From: Myxacorys californica WJT36-NPBG1
Lineage (GTDB): Bacteria; Cyanobacteriota; Cyanobacteriia; Leptolyngbyales; Leptolyngbyaceae
Assembly (NCBI GenBank): GCA_019359315.1
Contig: JAHHHO010000010.1
Location: 1-64,000, forward strand
Length of the DNA stretch: 64,000 bases
Reading direction: 5' to 3'
The notes below the pieces were generated by a model. That model saw nothing but the letters and a program-made list of their open reading frames with translations, ran no database searches and had not been told where the DNA came from. Both the position numbers and the translations under genes were made by a program. The first letter of the stretch is position 1; each line of letters begins with the position of its first letter. Shown here one piece after another: positions 36,641 to 45,987 of this stretch.

Positions 36641-37845
36641 ATCGAATTGCCCTCGTTGTTCAGCGTTGCCACGAGAGTATCGTTGGCGGTTCAGAAGCAT
36701 TAGCGTGGCAGTGGGCAACGCTGCTGAAAGACCACTATCAAATTGATTTACTAACAACGACGGCACTTGATTACGTTGAATGGAAAAACGTTTTGCCCGT
36801 AGGACGAGAGATTCGTGAAGGCATTTGCATTCATCGCTTTCCGGTAACGCTGATTCGTAGTACCTATTGGCATGAACTTCATGCTCGTTTGCTGCGCGAG
36901 TTTGAAAAGCATCGTTGGGTGGGAAATGACACCCCCTCAGCGGACCCGTCTAGAGAGCGCATTCTTTGGAGTGTTGCCTTACAAGAAGAATTCATTCGTC
37001 ATCAAGGACCTTTTTGCAAAGATCTCTATGCTTTTCTGAACCAACATTGGCAAGACTATCAAGCCATTATTTTCTTTACTTATTTATATCCCACTACCTA
37101 CTTCGGTGTGCCTCAGGTTCCACCTTCTAAAGTGTTCATTGCACCGACACTTCATGATGAACCTGTTGCTTATCTGTCAGCCTATAAGTATATGGTTCAG
37201 CGAGTACGATCGCTCCTCTGGCTAACGAATGCAGAGCGAGAAGTCGGTCGGCAATTGTGGGGAGAATTACCGGGAGAACTCGTATCCATGGCGATTGATA
37301 CTGAGCCGCGATCGCCCTACCAAGCCCAGTACCCGTACCTGCTTTACAGTGGTCGGATCGATCCCAGTAAAGGGTGCCAAGAACTGATTGATTTTTTCAT
37401 TCAATTTAAGAAAGAGCATCCCTCGAATGTGCGGCTAGTCTTAACTGGGAAAGACTATATGCGGATTCCCAAGCATCAAGACATTGACTTTCGAGGTTTC
37501 GTTTCATCTGAAGAAAAATTTAAACTGATGGCAGGAGCCGCTCTGTTTGTCATGCCTTCACCTTATGAAAGCTTCAGCATCGTCGCGCTAGAAGCCATGG
37601 CTCAAGGAACGCCTATATTAGCTAATGGTGTGTGTCAAGTTTTGGTTGAGCACGTTACGCACAGTGGGGGTGGAAAGATTTATAGTGACTATCAAAGTTT
37701 TGCAAATAGTATTCAAGAGCTACTTTCTGATCAACCTCAGTCAGAAGACATGAGTCGATTGGCTCAGAAATATGTTTTTTCAAACTTTACGTCTGAGAGT
37801 GTACAGCAACGTTTAATTGAGGCACTAAACAATGCGTCTAACTGA
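36637..37845 (+). CDS. Glycosyltransferase family 4 (GT-B fold)
   Basis: A 402-residue protein. The N-terminal acceptor domain begins MNRIALVVQRCHESIVGGSE, with the Gly-rich loop after strand 1. The donor domain has LLYSGRIDPSKGCQELIDFF, VLTGKDYMRIP and the E-x7-E motif in PSPYESFSIVALEAMAQGTPIL. It overlaps the previous gene by 4 bp and the next by 14 bp, a tightly packed operon. The sugar specificity cannot be read. Confidence 0.9.
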   Translation: MNRIALVVQRCHESIVGGSEALAWQWATLLKDHYQIDLLTTTALDYVEWKNVLPVGREIREGICIHRFPVTLIRSTYWHELHARLLREFEKHRWVGNDTPSADPSRERILWSVALQEEFIRHQGPFCKDLYAFLNQHWQDYQAIIFFTYLYPTTYFGVPQVPPSKVFIAPTLHDEPVAYLSAYKYMVQRVRSLLWLTNAEREVGRQLWGELPGELVSMAIDTEPRSPYQAQYPYLLYSGRIDPSKGCQELIDFFIQFKKEHPSNVRLVLTGKDYMRIPKHQDIDFRGFVSSEEKFKLMAGAALFVMPSPYESFSIVALEAMAQGTPILANGVCQVLVEHVTHSGGGKIYSDYQSFANSIQELLSDQPQSEDMSRLAQKYVFSNFTSESVQQRLIEALNNASN

Positions 37846-38761
37846 AAAAAAGAGCAGTTTCCGAGCTTGGGCAACAGCGTTGAGAAAAACGTTTATACGT
37901 TTGAAGGAAGAGCCTTCTAGCGTTTCAGACGAAGCCTTTCTAACAATGGCATATCAGGTTTTGTTTGAGCGTGAAGTTGATCCAATAGGGGTATCGGGCT
38001 GGCTTCCTCAGTTACAGAATGGGCTTCCTCGGTTAGAACTTGTGAAAGCATTGTTTAGTTCGGATGAGTTTAAAATTCGAGCAGATAGCGCTTCGCTGCA
38101 CCAAATTTTTCATCAGTCAAGATTAGAGATGGTGCAAACTCTGTTGCCCGAAGCAAAAATAATTCTAGATATCGGAGGCGCTCATCATGATGACTCAAGG
38201 GGCGCACTGTTGAATTTCGGCTACCCCTATTTGCCGGAGAAATTGTACATTGTCGATCTACCGCCCAGTGAGCGAATGTTTCCAGTTGACCATGCCCCTC
38301 ATAAGCTAAACTATGGCGATTGTGAAATTGAGTATGTCTACCGGAGCATGGCAGATTTGTCTTGCTTTGAAGCTGGAACTTTCGATCTAATTTGGTCAGG
38401 AGAATCGATCGAACATATTACTACTGAGGAGGCTGAAGTTGTCCTCGATCAGGTCTACCGATTATTAAAGCCAGGCGGAAAGTTCGCGTTTGATACTCCT
38501 AATCGTCAAGTGACTCAGCTGCAGTGCCCTAATAACTACATTCATCCAGAGCACAAGATTGAGTACTGCTATGAAGACATGATTGAACTTCTCAAGAAGC
38601 ACCACTTTAAAGTAATTGAGTCTAAAGGAGTGATTGATTTTTCTGAATCTGTTCATAGGAACACATTCATAGTAGACGAAGCAACTAGAAATCCGGGTCT
38701 AAATGACAACCCTCAAAACTCTTATTTGTTCTACATTTGCTGCGTCCGCGATGACACTTAA
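37832..38761 (+). CDS. DUF4214 domain fused to a SAM-dependent methyltransferase
   Basis: A 309-residue protein. After a basic N-terminal helix (SSFRAWATALRKTFIRLKEE), residues about 32-85 match DUF4214: AYQVLFEREVDPIGVSGWLPQLQNG, then VKALFSSDEFKIR. This domain is common in cell-surface and S-layer-related proteins. The remainder is a class I methyltransferase with IILDIGGAHHDDSRG, FDLIWSGESIEHI and LLKPGGKFAFDTPN. The fusion probably positions the methyltransferase in a glycan-assembly complex. It overlaps the previous gene by 14 bp, and its own end is followed by 122 bases before gmd. Confidence 0.82.
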   Translation: MRLTEKKSSFRAWATALRKTFIRLKEEPSSVSDEAFLTMAYQVLFEREVDPIGVSGWLPQLQNGLPRLELVKALFSSDEFKIRADSASLHQIFHQSRLEMVQTLLPEAKIILDIGGAHHDDSRGALLNFGYPYLPEKLYIVDLPPSERMFPVDHAPHKLNYGDCEIEYVYRSMADLSCFEAGTFDLIWSGESIEHITTEEAEVVLDQVYRLLKPGGKFAFDTPNRQVTQLQCPNNYIHPEHKIEYCYEDMIELLKKHHFKVIESKGVIDFSESVHRNTFIVDEATRNPGLNDNPQNSYLFYICCVRDDT

Positions 38762-38883
38762 ACTAATTCAATTTAAACTAATAATTCAATACAGTTCAAT
38801 TTCTTTTCGAGTTAGGGGCTGCTTTCTAGCTACAGTGTTCCCATAGTTTTCATTGCTAAAAAGTTTACATCGCAAAGAGACAA

Positions 38884-39849
38884 GTGCAAAAAAAAGCTCT
38901 CATTACAGGATTAACAGGACAAGACGGTTCGTATCTAGCCGAATTGCTTGTCGAAAAAGGATACCAAGTCTTCGGGCTGGTTCGTCGATCGAGTTCTGGC
39001 AACCTCGATCGCATCAATCACCTTGCTGATAAAGTTGAGATTCTCTCTGGCGATCTCCTCGATCAGTCCTCGCTGATGGACGTGATCACCGAATCTAGTC
39101 CAGACGAGATTTACAACTTAGCGTCTCAAAGCTATGTGCCTCTATCCTGGACTCAGCCTGCCTTGACAGCAGAATATACTGCCTTGGGGGTATCTCGTTT
39201 ACTCGAATCAATTCGACGCTGTAAACCGGATGCTCGGTTTTATCAAGCCTCTAGTAGTGAAGTTTTCGGGCAACCAGACGAATCACCTCAAACCGAGCAA
39301 ACCGCCTTTCGTCCTCGTAATCCCTACGGTGTCGCTAAAGCTTACGCCCACTGGATGACCATTAACTACCGTCAGAAATATGGGTTGTATTCCTGTTGCG
39401 GCATCACTTACACCCACGAATCGCCTCGCCGAGGGACAGAGTTTGTGTTTCGCAAGATTACTCACGCCGCTGCCATGATCAAACTAGGCATGAGCCAAGA
39501 CCTTAAACTTGGAAATCTTGATGCTAGGCGAGACTGGTGTTATGCCAAAGATGCCGTTCATGCGATGTGGTTTATGTTGCAGCAAGATAAACCTGATGAT
39601 TTTATTATTGCCAGTGGTGAAACTCACTCTGTACGGGAATTAGTGGAATGCGCCTTTCGCTGTGTTGGCTTGAATTGGGAAGACTATGTTTCTGTTGACC
39701 CATCCTTCTATCGACCGGATGAAACCGTGCAGTTGGTCGGATCGATTGACAAAATTCGCAAGCAGTTAAACTGGCAGCCTCAATACTCCTTTGAGGAGCT
39801 TGTAGAGTTAATGGTTGACCATGATCTGAAACGATTGAGTGAGAAGTAA
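38884..39849 (+). CDS. gmd: GDP-mannose 4,6-dehydratase
   Basis: Gmd converts GDP-D-mannose to GDP-4-keto-6-deoxymannose, the precursor of GDP-fucose, GDP-rhamnose and related sugars. This 321-residue short-chain dehydrogenase has the NADP motif ALITGLTGQDGSYLAELL, the SSSEVFGQP region, the catalytic Tyr-x3-Lys in NPYGVAKAYAHW, and HESPRRGTEFVFRKI. It is shorter than the roughly 370-residue E. coli enzyme but normal for the short bacterial group. Translation starts at GTG 38884. No fcl (GMER) or rmd partner lies in the window, so the next step must be encoded elsewhere. Confidence 0.93.
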   Translation: MQKKALITGLTGQDGSYLAELLVEKGYQVFGLVRRSSSGNLDRINHLADKVEILSGDLLDQSSLMDVITESSPDEIYNLASQSYVPLSWTQPALTAEYTALGVSRLLESIRRCKPDARFYQASSSEVFGQPDESPQTEQTAFRPRNPYGVAKAYAHWMTINYRQKYGLYSCCGITYTHESPRRGTEFVFRKITHAAAMIKLGMSQDLKLGNLDARRDWCYAKDAVHAMWFMLQQDKPDDFIIASGETHSVRELVECAFRCVGLNWEDYVSVDPSFYRPDETVQLVGSIDKIRKQLNWQPQYSFEELVELMVDHDLKRLSEK

Positions 39850-39921
39850 TGATTTTGACGTTTTCTTAGGCAGTGAACCAACTGATGAGAAAATTAGAAA
39901 CGTTGTTTTTCAAAGTTGCTG

Positions 39922-41112
39922 ATGCTCAAAATTACCATTGATGCAACGCCTGTTCTGCCGAAACCAAGCGGAATTGGGTTTTATGTGGTGAATTTAATTC
40001 GAGCATTAGAAGAGATACGATTAACGCAGGAGACGCAAGAGGAGTTTGCGCTTGATATTATTTATCAAATTAGTCTAAAAGGTTGGCTCAAAGGTAACTT
40101 TTCGTGCCCAGAACCACTTAAAGAATTTAAAGGGCTGCGGCTATTTCCACTGCCTGTAAAAGCATCTAATCTTTTCATCAAGTTTCCTCAATTATTCTTG
40201 CCCTATTTTGAAGACTATTTTGGCTTTTCAGACATTTTTCATGGAACGAACTACACGGTTTTTCCATTTAAAGATAGTAAGAGGGTTTTATCAATTTATG
40301 ATTTAACGTTTGTGAAGTACCCTCAGTTCACAAATTCCACTGTTAAAGCCTATACAGAACGAGTCAAACGATGCCTTCAATGGACTGACTTGGTGTTAAC
40401 AATCTCTCAGAGTTCCAAGCAAGATATTGTTGAATTATTAGGGGTACCACAAGAAAAAGTTTTTGTTACCCCGCTGGCAAGTCGCTATTTGGTTGAAGAT
40501 GGAAATCGGTTAGCGCAAGGCATACCTTTGAAGGAATCGCTGACCGATACTTCTGTAGATTACGATTTTTCTAAACCCTATATTCTATTTGTGAGTACGA
40601 TTGAGCCTCGCAAAAATATTGCGACATTAATCGAAGCGTTTGATTATTTGAAGGAAAAATATCACCTTGAGCATCAACTGGTGTTGATTGGGCAGAAAGG
40701 CTGGTTGTACCAATCGATCTTTGAACGGATCGCGCGATCGCGCTACCAAAGCGACATTCATCACCTCAGTTATCTCTCTGATGAACGAGTCGCGTTGTTC
40801 TACTCAAAAGCGGATGTTTTTGTTTACCCGTCTTACTACGAAGGGTTTGGCTTGCCCGCGCTAGAAGCGATGACGCTGGGTGCGCCAGTTGTCACAACAA
40901 ACACGTCCTCGTTGCCGGAGGTGGTAGGAGATGCCGCGCTGCTGGTCGAACCAGATGCAATGACTGATTTAGCGGATGCAATTTTGCAAGTGGTTAGCAG
41001 TTCTTCGTTGCGAGATCACTTGATTGCCAAAGGAAAAGAACGAGCAAAACTATTTTCTTGGAACCATACTGCAAAAGAAACGCTAAAAGCTTATAGACTT
41101 CTAATGTCGTAA
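39922..41112 (+). CDS. Glycosyltransferase family 4
   Basis: 396 residues from ATG 39922, two codons after an in-frame TTG. MLKITIDATPVLPKPSGIGFYVVNLIR is the usual N-terminus of mannosyl- or rhamnosyl-type GT4 enzymes. The donor domain has ILFVSTIEPRKNIATLIEAF and the E-x7-E motif in VYPSYYEGFGLPALEAMTLGAPVV, then NTSSLPEVVGDAALLV. The linkage with gmd makes a GDP-sugar donor plausible, but that is inference. Confidence 0.92.
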   Translation: MLKITIDATPVLPKPSGIGFYVVNLIRALEEIRLTQETQEEFALDIIYQISLKGWLKGNFSCPEPLKEFKGLRLFPLPVKASNLFIKFPQLFLPYFEDYFGFSDIFHGTNYTVFPFKDSKRVLSIYDLTFVKYPQFTNSTVKAYTERVKRCLQWTDLVLTISQSSKQDIVELLGVPQEKVFVTPLASRYLVEDGNRLAQGIPLKESLTDTSVDYDFSKPYILFVSTIEPRKNIATLIEAFDYLKEKYHLEHQLVLIGQKGWLYQSIFERIARSRYQSDIHHLSYLSDERVALFYSKADVFVYPSYYEGFGLPALEAMTLGAPVVTTNTSSLPEVVGDAALLVEPDAMTDLADAILQVVSSSSLRDHLIAKGKERAKLFSWNHTAKETLKAYRLLMS

Positions 41113-41128
41113 CTCTTCTCAATTTATT

Positions 41129-42199
41129 TTGTCTGGTCAACTCTTGGTTAATTTATCTTTTTTAGCATCCAAACCAACAGGACATACGGTGTATGCTAAG
41201 AACCTTTTGACCGCCTTAGAATCGCTTAATCCAATTCTGTTAACAGGAAAACTCTTATCAAACTTTCGGTGTTATCAAATTTCCGATCAGCTAACTCCGG
41301 ATCAGGGTACAAAAGGGCATTTTTCACGCCTTCTTTGGAATCAGTTTAGCTTGCCTAAAATTTATAAAGAACTTAAGGCAAATTTGCTTTTCTCGCCGAT
41401 CCCTGAAGCGCCTTTATCTTCAAATTGCCGTTTTGTGGTGACGCTTCATGATTTGATTCCGCTACGATTTCCGCGTCGAACCTCGCCGCTAACATCCTAC
41501 TTCCGTTACTATATTCCACAGGTTCTAAAGCAAGCAGAGCATGTATTGTGTGATTCGGAAGCGACAGCAAATGACGCCTTCAATTTCTATCAAATTTCTC
41601 ACCGAAAAATGACAGTCGTTCCAATCTCGTATGATGAAGCTCATTTTCGATTTCTAGACTTACCGACTCAAAATTATTTTCTCTATGTTGGTCGCCACGA
41701 TCCTTATAAGAATTTAGAGCGTCTGATCGCGGCTTTCGCAACGTTGCCCGATCAAGAGTACGAACTCTGGATTGCCGGATCGCCAGACGATCGCTACACT
41801 CCAATCTTGTTAGCCCAGGCAAAAGCATTAGGCGTGGCAAATCGGGTCAAATTTTTGAGCTATGTTCCCTACGCAGAGTTGCCGAGCTTGCTCAATGGCG
41901 CGATCGCACTCGTCTTTCCTAGCCTCTGGGAAGGATTTGGCTTACCCGTCCTCGAAGCAATGGCGTGTGGAACGCCCGTGATCACCTCAAATCTCTCGTC
42001 GATTCCTGAAGTTGCCGGTGATGCCGCCATATTAATTGATCCGTATGATTTAAGCGCGATCGCAGACGCTATGCACAAGGTCACGGTCGATTCAGGACTC
42101 CGCGCTCAGTTAAACCAGAAAGGACGCGATCGCGCGACGCAATTTAGCTGGCAAAAAACCTCTGCAACAACGGCTGACATTCTTAGGCAGTATCTTTAA
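41129..42199 (+). CDS. Glycosyltransferase family 4
   Basis: A 356-residue GT4 enzyme closely similar in layout to the previous one. The N-terminus is [22 protein letters not shown]. Then come [16 protein letters not shown], the donor-domain loop [20 protein letters not shown], and the E-x7-E motif in [23 protein letters not shown]. It starts at TTG 41129, 17 bases after the preceding stop. Its stop overlaps that of the convergent EamA-like gene by 4 bp. It is the last gene of the polysaccharide run on this strand. Confidence 0.9.
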   Translation: MSGQLLVNLSFLASKPTGHTVYAKNLLTALESLNPILLTGKLLSNFRCYQISDQLTPDQGTKGHFSRLLWNQFSLPKIYKELKANLLFSPIPEAPLSSNCRFVVTLHDLIPLRFPRRTSPLTSYFRYYIPQVLKQAEHVLCDSEATANDAFNFYQISHRKMTVVPISYDEAHFRFLDLPTQNYFLYVGRHDPYKNLERLIAAFATLPDQEYELWIAGSPDDRYTPILLAQAKALGVANRVKFLSYVPYAELPSLLNGAIALVFPSLWEGFGLPVLEAMACGTPVITSNLSSIPEVAGDAAILIDPYDLSAIADAMHKVTVDSGLRAQLNQKGRDRATQFSWQKTSATTADILRQYL

Positions 42200-42564
42200 T
42201 CCTTGGCCAGAAGGAGAACAACACCACAGATAATAAACGCCATCCCAAACACTCGCACAAGCGGAATCGACTCGCGAAATACAAAATGACCAATTAGCAC
42301 CGAAAAAATGTATTGCAACGCAACTGCTGGAGCTAAAACGCTGAGCTTCACACGAGTCAATAACAAAATATACAACACTGCTCCAATGCCGTAGCATGCT
42401 AGTCCTATCACTAGTTCGGGTGTGGTTGCAATGCTCACGACATGATTGAAAGCATTGCCAGCCGTTAGTTTGCCGAGTTTGAGAGCGCCCGTTTTCAAAA
42501 AAAACTGTCCGCTCACACCCGCAATCAGTGACAGGAGAAATAACAGAAACTCTTGAACAGACAC
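42196..42564 (-). CDS. Small EamA/SMR-like membrane protein
   Basis: A 122-residue protein with four hydrophobic helices and almost no soluble part. The first helix contains GVSGQFFLKTGA. The last two carry VALQYIFSVLIGHFVFRESI and GMAFIICGVVLL, typical of EamA/small-multidrug-resistance-like proteins. It resembles ArnE/ArnF-type subunits that flip undecaprenyl-linked sugars more than EmrE drug pumps, which would fit the neighbouring glycan genes. The functional assignment is tentative. Confidence 0.75.
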   Translation of the reverse strand: MSVQEFLLFLLSLIAGVSGQFFLKTGALKLGKLTAGNAFNHVVSIATTPELVIGLACYGIGAVLYILLLTRVKLSVLAPAVALQYIFSVLIGHFVFRESIPLVRVFGMAFIICGVVLLLAKD

Positions 42565-42608
42565 AAACTATCCTTCAATGCGCTACATTTCATCAGTTTA
42601 CAGCGACA

Positions 42609-43664
42609 CTAAGAGTTCCTTGGGTAGAGCAGGATTTTGTAGGTCTCTGGAGTCGGCGCGATCGCTTGATCAACAGCCGCCGCTAATTCCTGAAGCGGAT
42701 AGCGATCGCTGATCAAAGCATCCACATCGATTCGATGATTAAACACAATATCTGCTGCCAACGCCTGAACGCGGTAAGACGAGCTGTAACTGCCCATCAA
42801 ATCAATTTCGCGGCGATACAAAAGATTTGGATTAATTGGAATTTCTAATTCATCGGGAAACTCGGCAAAAAAGAGAATTTTTCCCCCTTTGCGGGTACAG
42901 TCCAACGCTTGGAAAAAGGCTTTATCACTGGGAACGGCGAGCAGCGTGACATCTGCGCCCATGCCGCCTGTCATCGCCTGAATTTTATGGGACAACTCTG
43001 GATCACGAGCATCGAAGGCGGCTTCTGCGCCGACACTGATCGCTTTTTCTATGCGAGATGGAATTAAATCGGTCGCGATCGCCCGCGCCCCAAAATGCTT
43101 CACCAACATGATGAACATCAGTCCGATCGGTCCTGCCCCAGTCACCAGCACCGTTTGCCCCGGAGCAATTTGAGCTTTCTTCACCGCTTTGAGACAGCAG
43201 TTGGTTGGCTCGACAAAACTTGCCTGTTCAAACGTCACATCATCTGGAATCGCGATCAAACCGCCATTTCGCACAATATGACCGGGAACGTTCACATAGT
43301 CAGCAAATCCGCCGCCACTGGGCGTAAAGCCAGCCGTTGTCGTGACGTTCTTGTAGACATCGCACATCGAAAAATTCTCATTGAGGCAGTAAGCGCAGTG
43401 CATACACGGAATATGATGCAGCACCACCACGCGATCGCCCACTGTCCAGTGCTTCACTTGGTCACCGACTGCCGCGATCGTACCCGCCATTTCGTGCCCA
43501 AAAATTCTGGGCGGCTGATAGAGCGGGTACTTGATTTTTTTGATGTCAGACTGGCATAACCCAACCACGCGAATCTGCACCAATACTTCATCATTGCCAA
43601 TCTCAGGTAACGGCACGTCTTCGTAGCTGAGTTGGTTAACGCCTCGAAACACCTGCGCTTTCAT
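42609..43664 (-). CDS. Zinc-dependent medium-chain dehydrogenase
   Basis: A 351-residue MDR-superfamily oxidoreductase. Catalytic Zn ligands lie in VGLCQSDIKK and FGHEMAG. The structural Zn site is the four-Cys loop CMHCAYCLNENFSMC. VLVTGAGPIGLMFIMLVKHFGA is the NAD(P) Rossmann motif. It is of the threonine/sorbitol dehydrogenase type and would oxidise an alcohol or polyol. The substrate is not readable. It is divergent from the FAD oxidoreductase gene, with 82 bases between the starts. Confidence 0.88.
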   Translation of the reverse strand: MKAQVFRGVNQLSYEDVPLPEIGNDEVLVQIRVVGLCQSDIKKIKYPLYQPPRIFGHEMAGTIAAVGDQVKHWTVGDRVVVLHHIPCMHCAYCLNENFSMCDVYKNVTTTAGFTPSGGGFADYVNVPGHIVRNGGLIAIPDDVTFEQASFVEPTNCCLKAVKKAQIAPGQTVLVTGAGPIGLMFIMLVKHFGARAIATDLIPSRIEKAISVGAEAAFDARDPELSHKIQAMTGGMGADVTLLAVPSDKAFFQALDCTRKGGKILFFAEFPDELEIPINPNLLYRREIDLMGSYSSSYRVQALAADIVFNHRIDVDALISDRYPLQELAAAVDQAIAPTPETYKILLYPRNS

Positions 43665-43746
43665 GTGAATTTCTTGAAAACTCCTTTGATAGTGACTGTA
43701 CCATTAGCTGTTGTTCTGTAGCGGTTGGTTTGGGTCTTTAAGACAT

Positions 43747-45543
43747 ATGCAAATTCTTCAGACAGATGTTTTGGTGGTGGGTGGTGGTACCGGAGGGACA
43801 GCCGCCGCAATTCAAGCGGCTCGGCGAGGGGCCAGCACCATTTTAGTGAGTGAGTTTGCTTGGCTCGGCGGAATGCTCACGAGTGCAGGCGTTGCTGCGC
43901 CAGATGGCAATGAGCTAGAAGCCTTTCAGACCGGAATTTGGGGTGCATTTCTGCGATCGCTCGAGCAGCGGCAGGCAGGCGGACTAGACAATGCTTGGGT
44001 TAGTTTCTTTACGTATGAACCCCGCATTGGAGCAGAAATTTTTGCCGATTGGGTGAGTGAACTTCCCAACCTCAAGTGGATTTCAGGTCAGACTCCTGTA
44101 GAAGTTCTGAAAGAGAGTGATCCTTCGGAGCTTGGCAAAGCCAGTCGCCTCATTGGAGCCCGGTTTCAGGATGTGACGGTCTACGCCAAGATTACGATCG
44201 ATGGTACAGAGTTAGGAGATTTGCTGGCGCTCGGCAACATTCCCCATCGCTGGGGCTGGGAGTTTCAGTCAGAGTGGAACGAGCCGAGTGCGCCCGCTTC
44301 TCCCAGTGCTTTGACAGAACGTTATCCGGTACAAGCGCCGACTTGGGTGGTTGTGCTCAACAAGTTTGAACAAGACGCACCCCCCATTCCGGCTCCTCCA
44401 AATTATGACCCGGAGAAGTTTGTGGGGGCTTGGGAGAAGTACGGAAGCGATCGCTTCTTAACGTATGGGCGCTTACCTAATGATCACTTTATGATCAATT
44501 TTCCGGGTCGAGGCAATGATTACGGAGAAGGCGTAGAACGGCTTATTTTATCGAATACGCTAAAAAATCAATTCCTTCAAGAGGCGCTTTGGCACACTCA
44601 AGGCTTTGCTCATTTCATTCAAACTCACCTGGGTCGGCGCTACGGTTTAGCAGAAACAGCATTTCCTAACGAATCTGGGAGTCTAGGGGGCGGGGCATTT
44701 GCGCTGCATCCCTACTACCGCGAGAGTCGTCGGCTCATCGGGCGAGTCACTGTTCGAGAACAAAATATTTTGCCGCAAGGTGCTGTTGCGCCTCTACCCA
44801 TCGCCATCACCGCTGAGGGCTGCGAAACCGTAGAAACTTGGTGTGAAGCGATCGCGATAGGCAACTACGCCAACGACCATCACTACCCAAGCGGCGACAT
44901 TCCGCTCAAGCCGAAATCGATGCGCTGGGGCGGACGCTACACCGGAACCCCGTTCACCATTCCCTATGGCAGTCTCGTCTCGGCTACCGTAGATGGATTT
45001 TTGGTATGTGAGAAGAATATTTCAGTGTCTCACATTGCCAATGGGGCAACGCGGCTACAGCCGCTTGTGTTAGGCATTGGACAAGCGGCGGGGATGGCAG
45101 CGGCACTCTGCATTGAACAGAATTGCCAGCCACGAGACTTACCTGTGCGATCGCTACAAAACGCCTTGATTGATGATGCGATCGCGCCTGCTGCCGTCAT
45201 TCCCTTGCTCAACCTACCGCCTGCTCATCCTGACTGGCGATTCTGGCAACACTATTATCTCAATAACCCCGAAAGCTACCCCACGAATGGCTACTGCCCC
45301 CTCTCTCCCCACTCTGCACCCCGCACCGCTTATCCCACGTCTATTGTCTCTGGCATCTTTCAACGGCAGTCTGACCAATCGTATTGCCTGACTGTGGAAA
45401 ACACGGATCACCCTTGGTCGCTCGTCACGCTCAACGCCAAGATTGACGCACAGCTTAAGCAGTATCCGACCGAGCAATCACTGACCCTTTCTGGTAGAAT
45501 AAATAGCGCTGGACGTTGGCTTTGCGTAGAATCTCTTGGTTAA
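43747..45543 (+). CDS. FAD-dependent oxidoreductase (FAD_oxidored family)
   Basis: 598 residues from ATG 43747. The N-terminal dinucleotide-binding motif is TDVLVVGGGTGGTAAAIQAA, followed by EFAWLGGMLTSAGVAAPDG, characteristic of the PF12831 family. Near the C-terminal side SVSHIANGATRLQPLVLGIGQAAGMAAAL forms the second FAD contact. Members are uncharacterised or act on sugars and their derivatives. The protein lacks a clear signal peptide. An in-frame start 12 codons upstream exists but precedes the conserved N-terminus. Confidence 0.88.
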   Translation: MQILQTDVLVVGGGTGGTAAAIQAARRGASTILVSEFAWLGGMLTSAGVAAPDGNELEAFQTGIWGAFLRSLEQRQAGGLDNAWVSFFTYEPRIGAEIFADWVSELPNLKWISGQTPVEVLKESDPSELGKASRLIGARFQDVTVYAKITIDGTELGDLLALGNIPHRWGWEFQSEWNEPSAPASPSALTERYPVQAPTWVVVLNKFEQDAPPIPAPPNYDPEKFVGAWEKYGSDRFLTYGRLPNDHFMINFPGRGNDYGEGVERLILSNTLKNQFLQEALWHTQGFAHFIQTHLGRRYGLAETAFPNESGSLGGGAFALHPYYRESRRLIGRVTVREQNILPQGAVAPLPIAITAEGCETVETWCEAIAIGNYANDHHYPSGDIPLKPKSMRWGGRYTGTPFTIPYGSLVSATVDGFLVCEKNISVSHIANGATRLQPLVLGIGQAAGMAAALCIEQNCQPRDLPVRSLQNALIDDAIAPAAVIPLLNLPPAHPDWRFWQHYYLNNPESYPTNGYCPLSPHSAPRTAYPTSIVSGIFQRQSDQSYCLTVENTDHPWSLVTLNAKIDAQLKQYPTEQSLTLSGRINSAGRWLCVESLG

Positions 45544-45677
45544 GCAGCGTTAGTCTCAAAGCACGTCATCTCCAACTGGGCAAAGCTACTGAATTTAAGC
45601 GAATTCAGGCGATTTGTCCTGACGCATTATGGAATTGTCTGAATCAGGAACTATATCCTTGATTCAGATTGAATTCT

Positions 45678-45872
45678 ATGCGTGTTCAAACTTCCTTTGT
45701 GTTAGCAGGTTGGTTTATAGCTTCCGCGGTTTCTTCGGAGTTCCGCACAGCGGCAATCGCAGAATTTTTTGCGATTCAGTTTTCCTCCTCTCCGTCCAAT
45801 CAATCCAATGTAGCCAATCTGTCCCAAAAGAGTTATCTTGACCACCGAGGAAGCGGACGAGTCGAAGCGTAA
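45678..45872 (+). CDS. patX: PatX-like RGSGR peptide precursor upstream of hetR
   Basis: A 64-residue frame. The N-terminus MRVQTSFVLAGWFIASAVSS is a short hydrophobic stretch like an export signal. The middle is Ser/Asn/Gln-rich and unstructured. The C-terminus is DHRGSGRVEA, with the exact RGSGR pentapeptide at 45846-45860. RGSGR is the PatS/PatX pattern-forming signal that binds HetR. PatX genes are known as small ORFs with an export signal and a C-terminal RG(S/T)GR, lying upstream of hetR in filamentous cyanobacteria. All three properties are met here, with hetR starting 408 bases downstream. No strong ribosome binding site is seen. The TTG at 45669 would add three residues. Confidence 0.82.
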   Translation: MRVQTSFVLAGWFIASAVSSEFRTAAIAEFFAIQFSSSPSNQSNVANLSQKSYLDHRGSGRVEA

Positions 45873-45987
45873 TAGTCTTAAATTCTAGCGTTAACTTGGC
45901 GTTTCTCAAGCTAACTTGAGTAAGTTTTGTTTAAGCTGCTCGTCCCGTTAAAATTCCTCCAGTTTAGCTAACAAAGATGAATAGTTC

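Noticed and set aside
45629-45841. Alternative frame overlapping the patX candidate
   Set aside because: It lacks an export signal and RGSGR; the neighbouring frame fits PatX in all respects.
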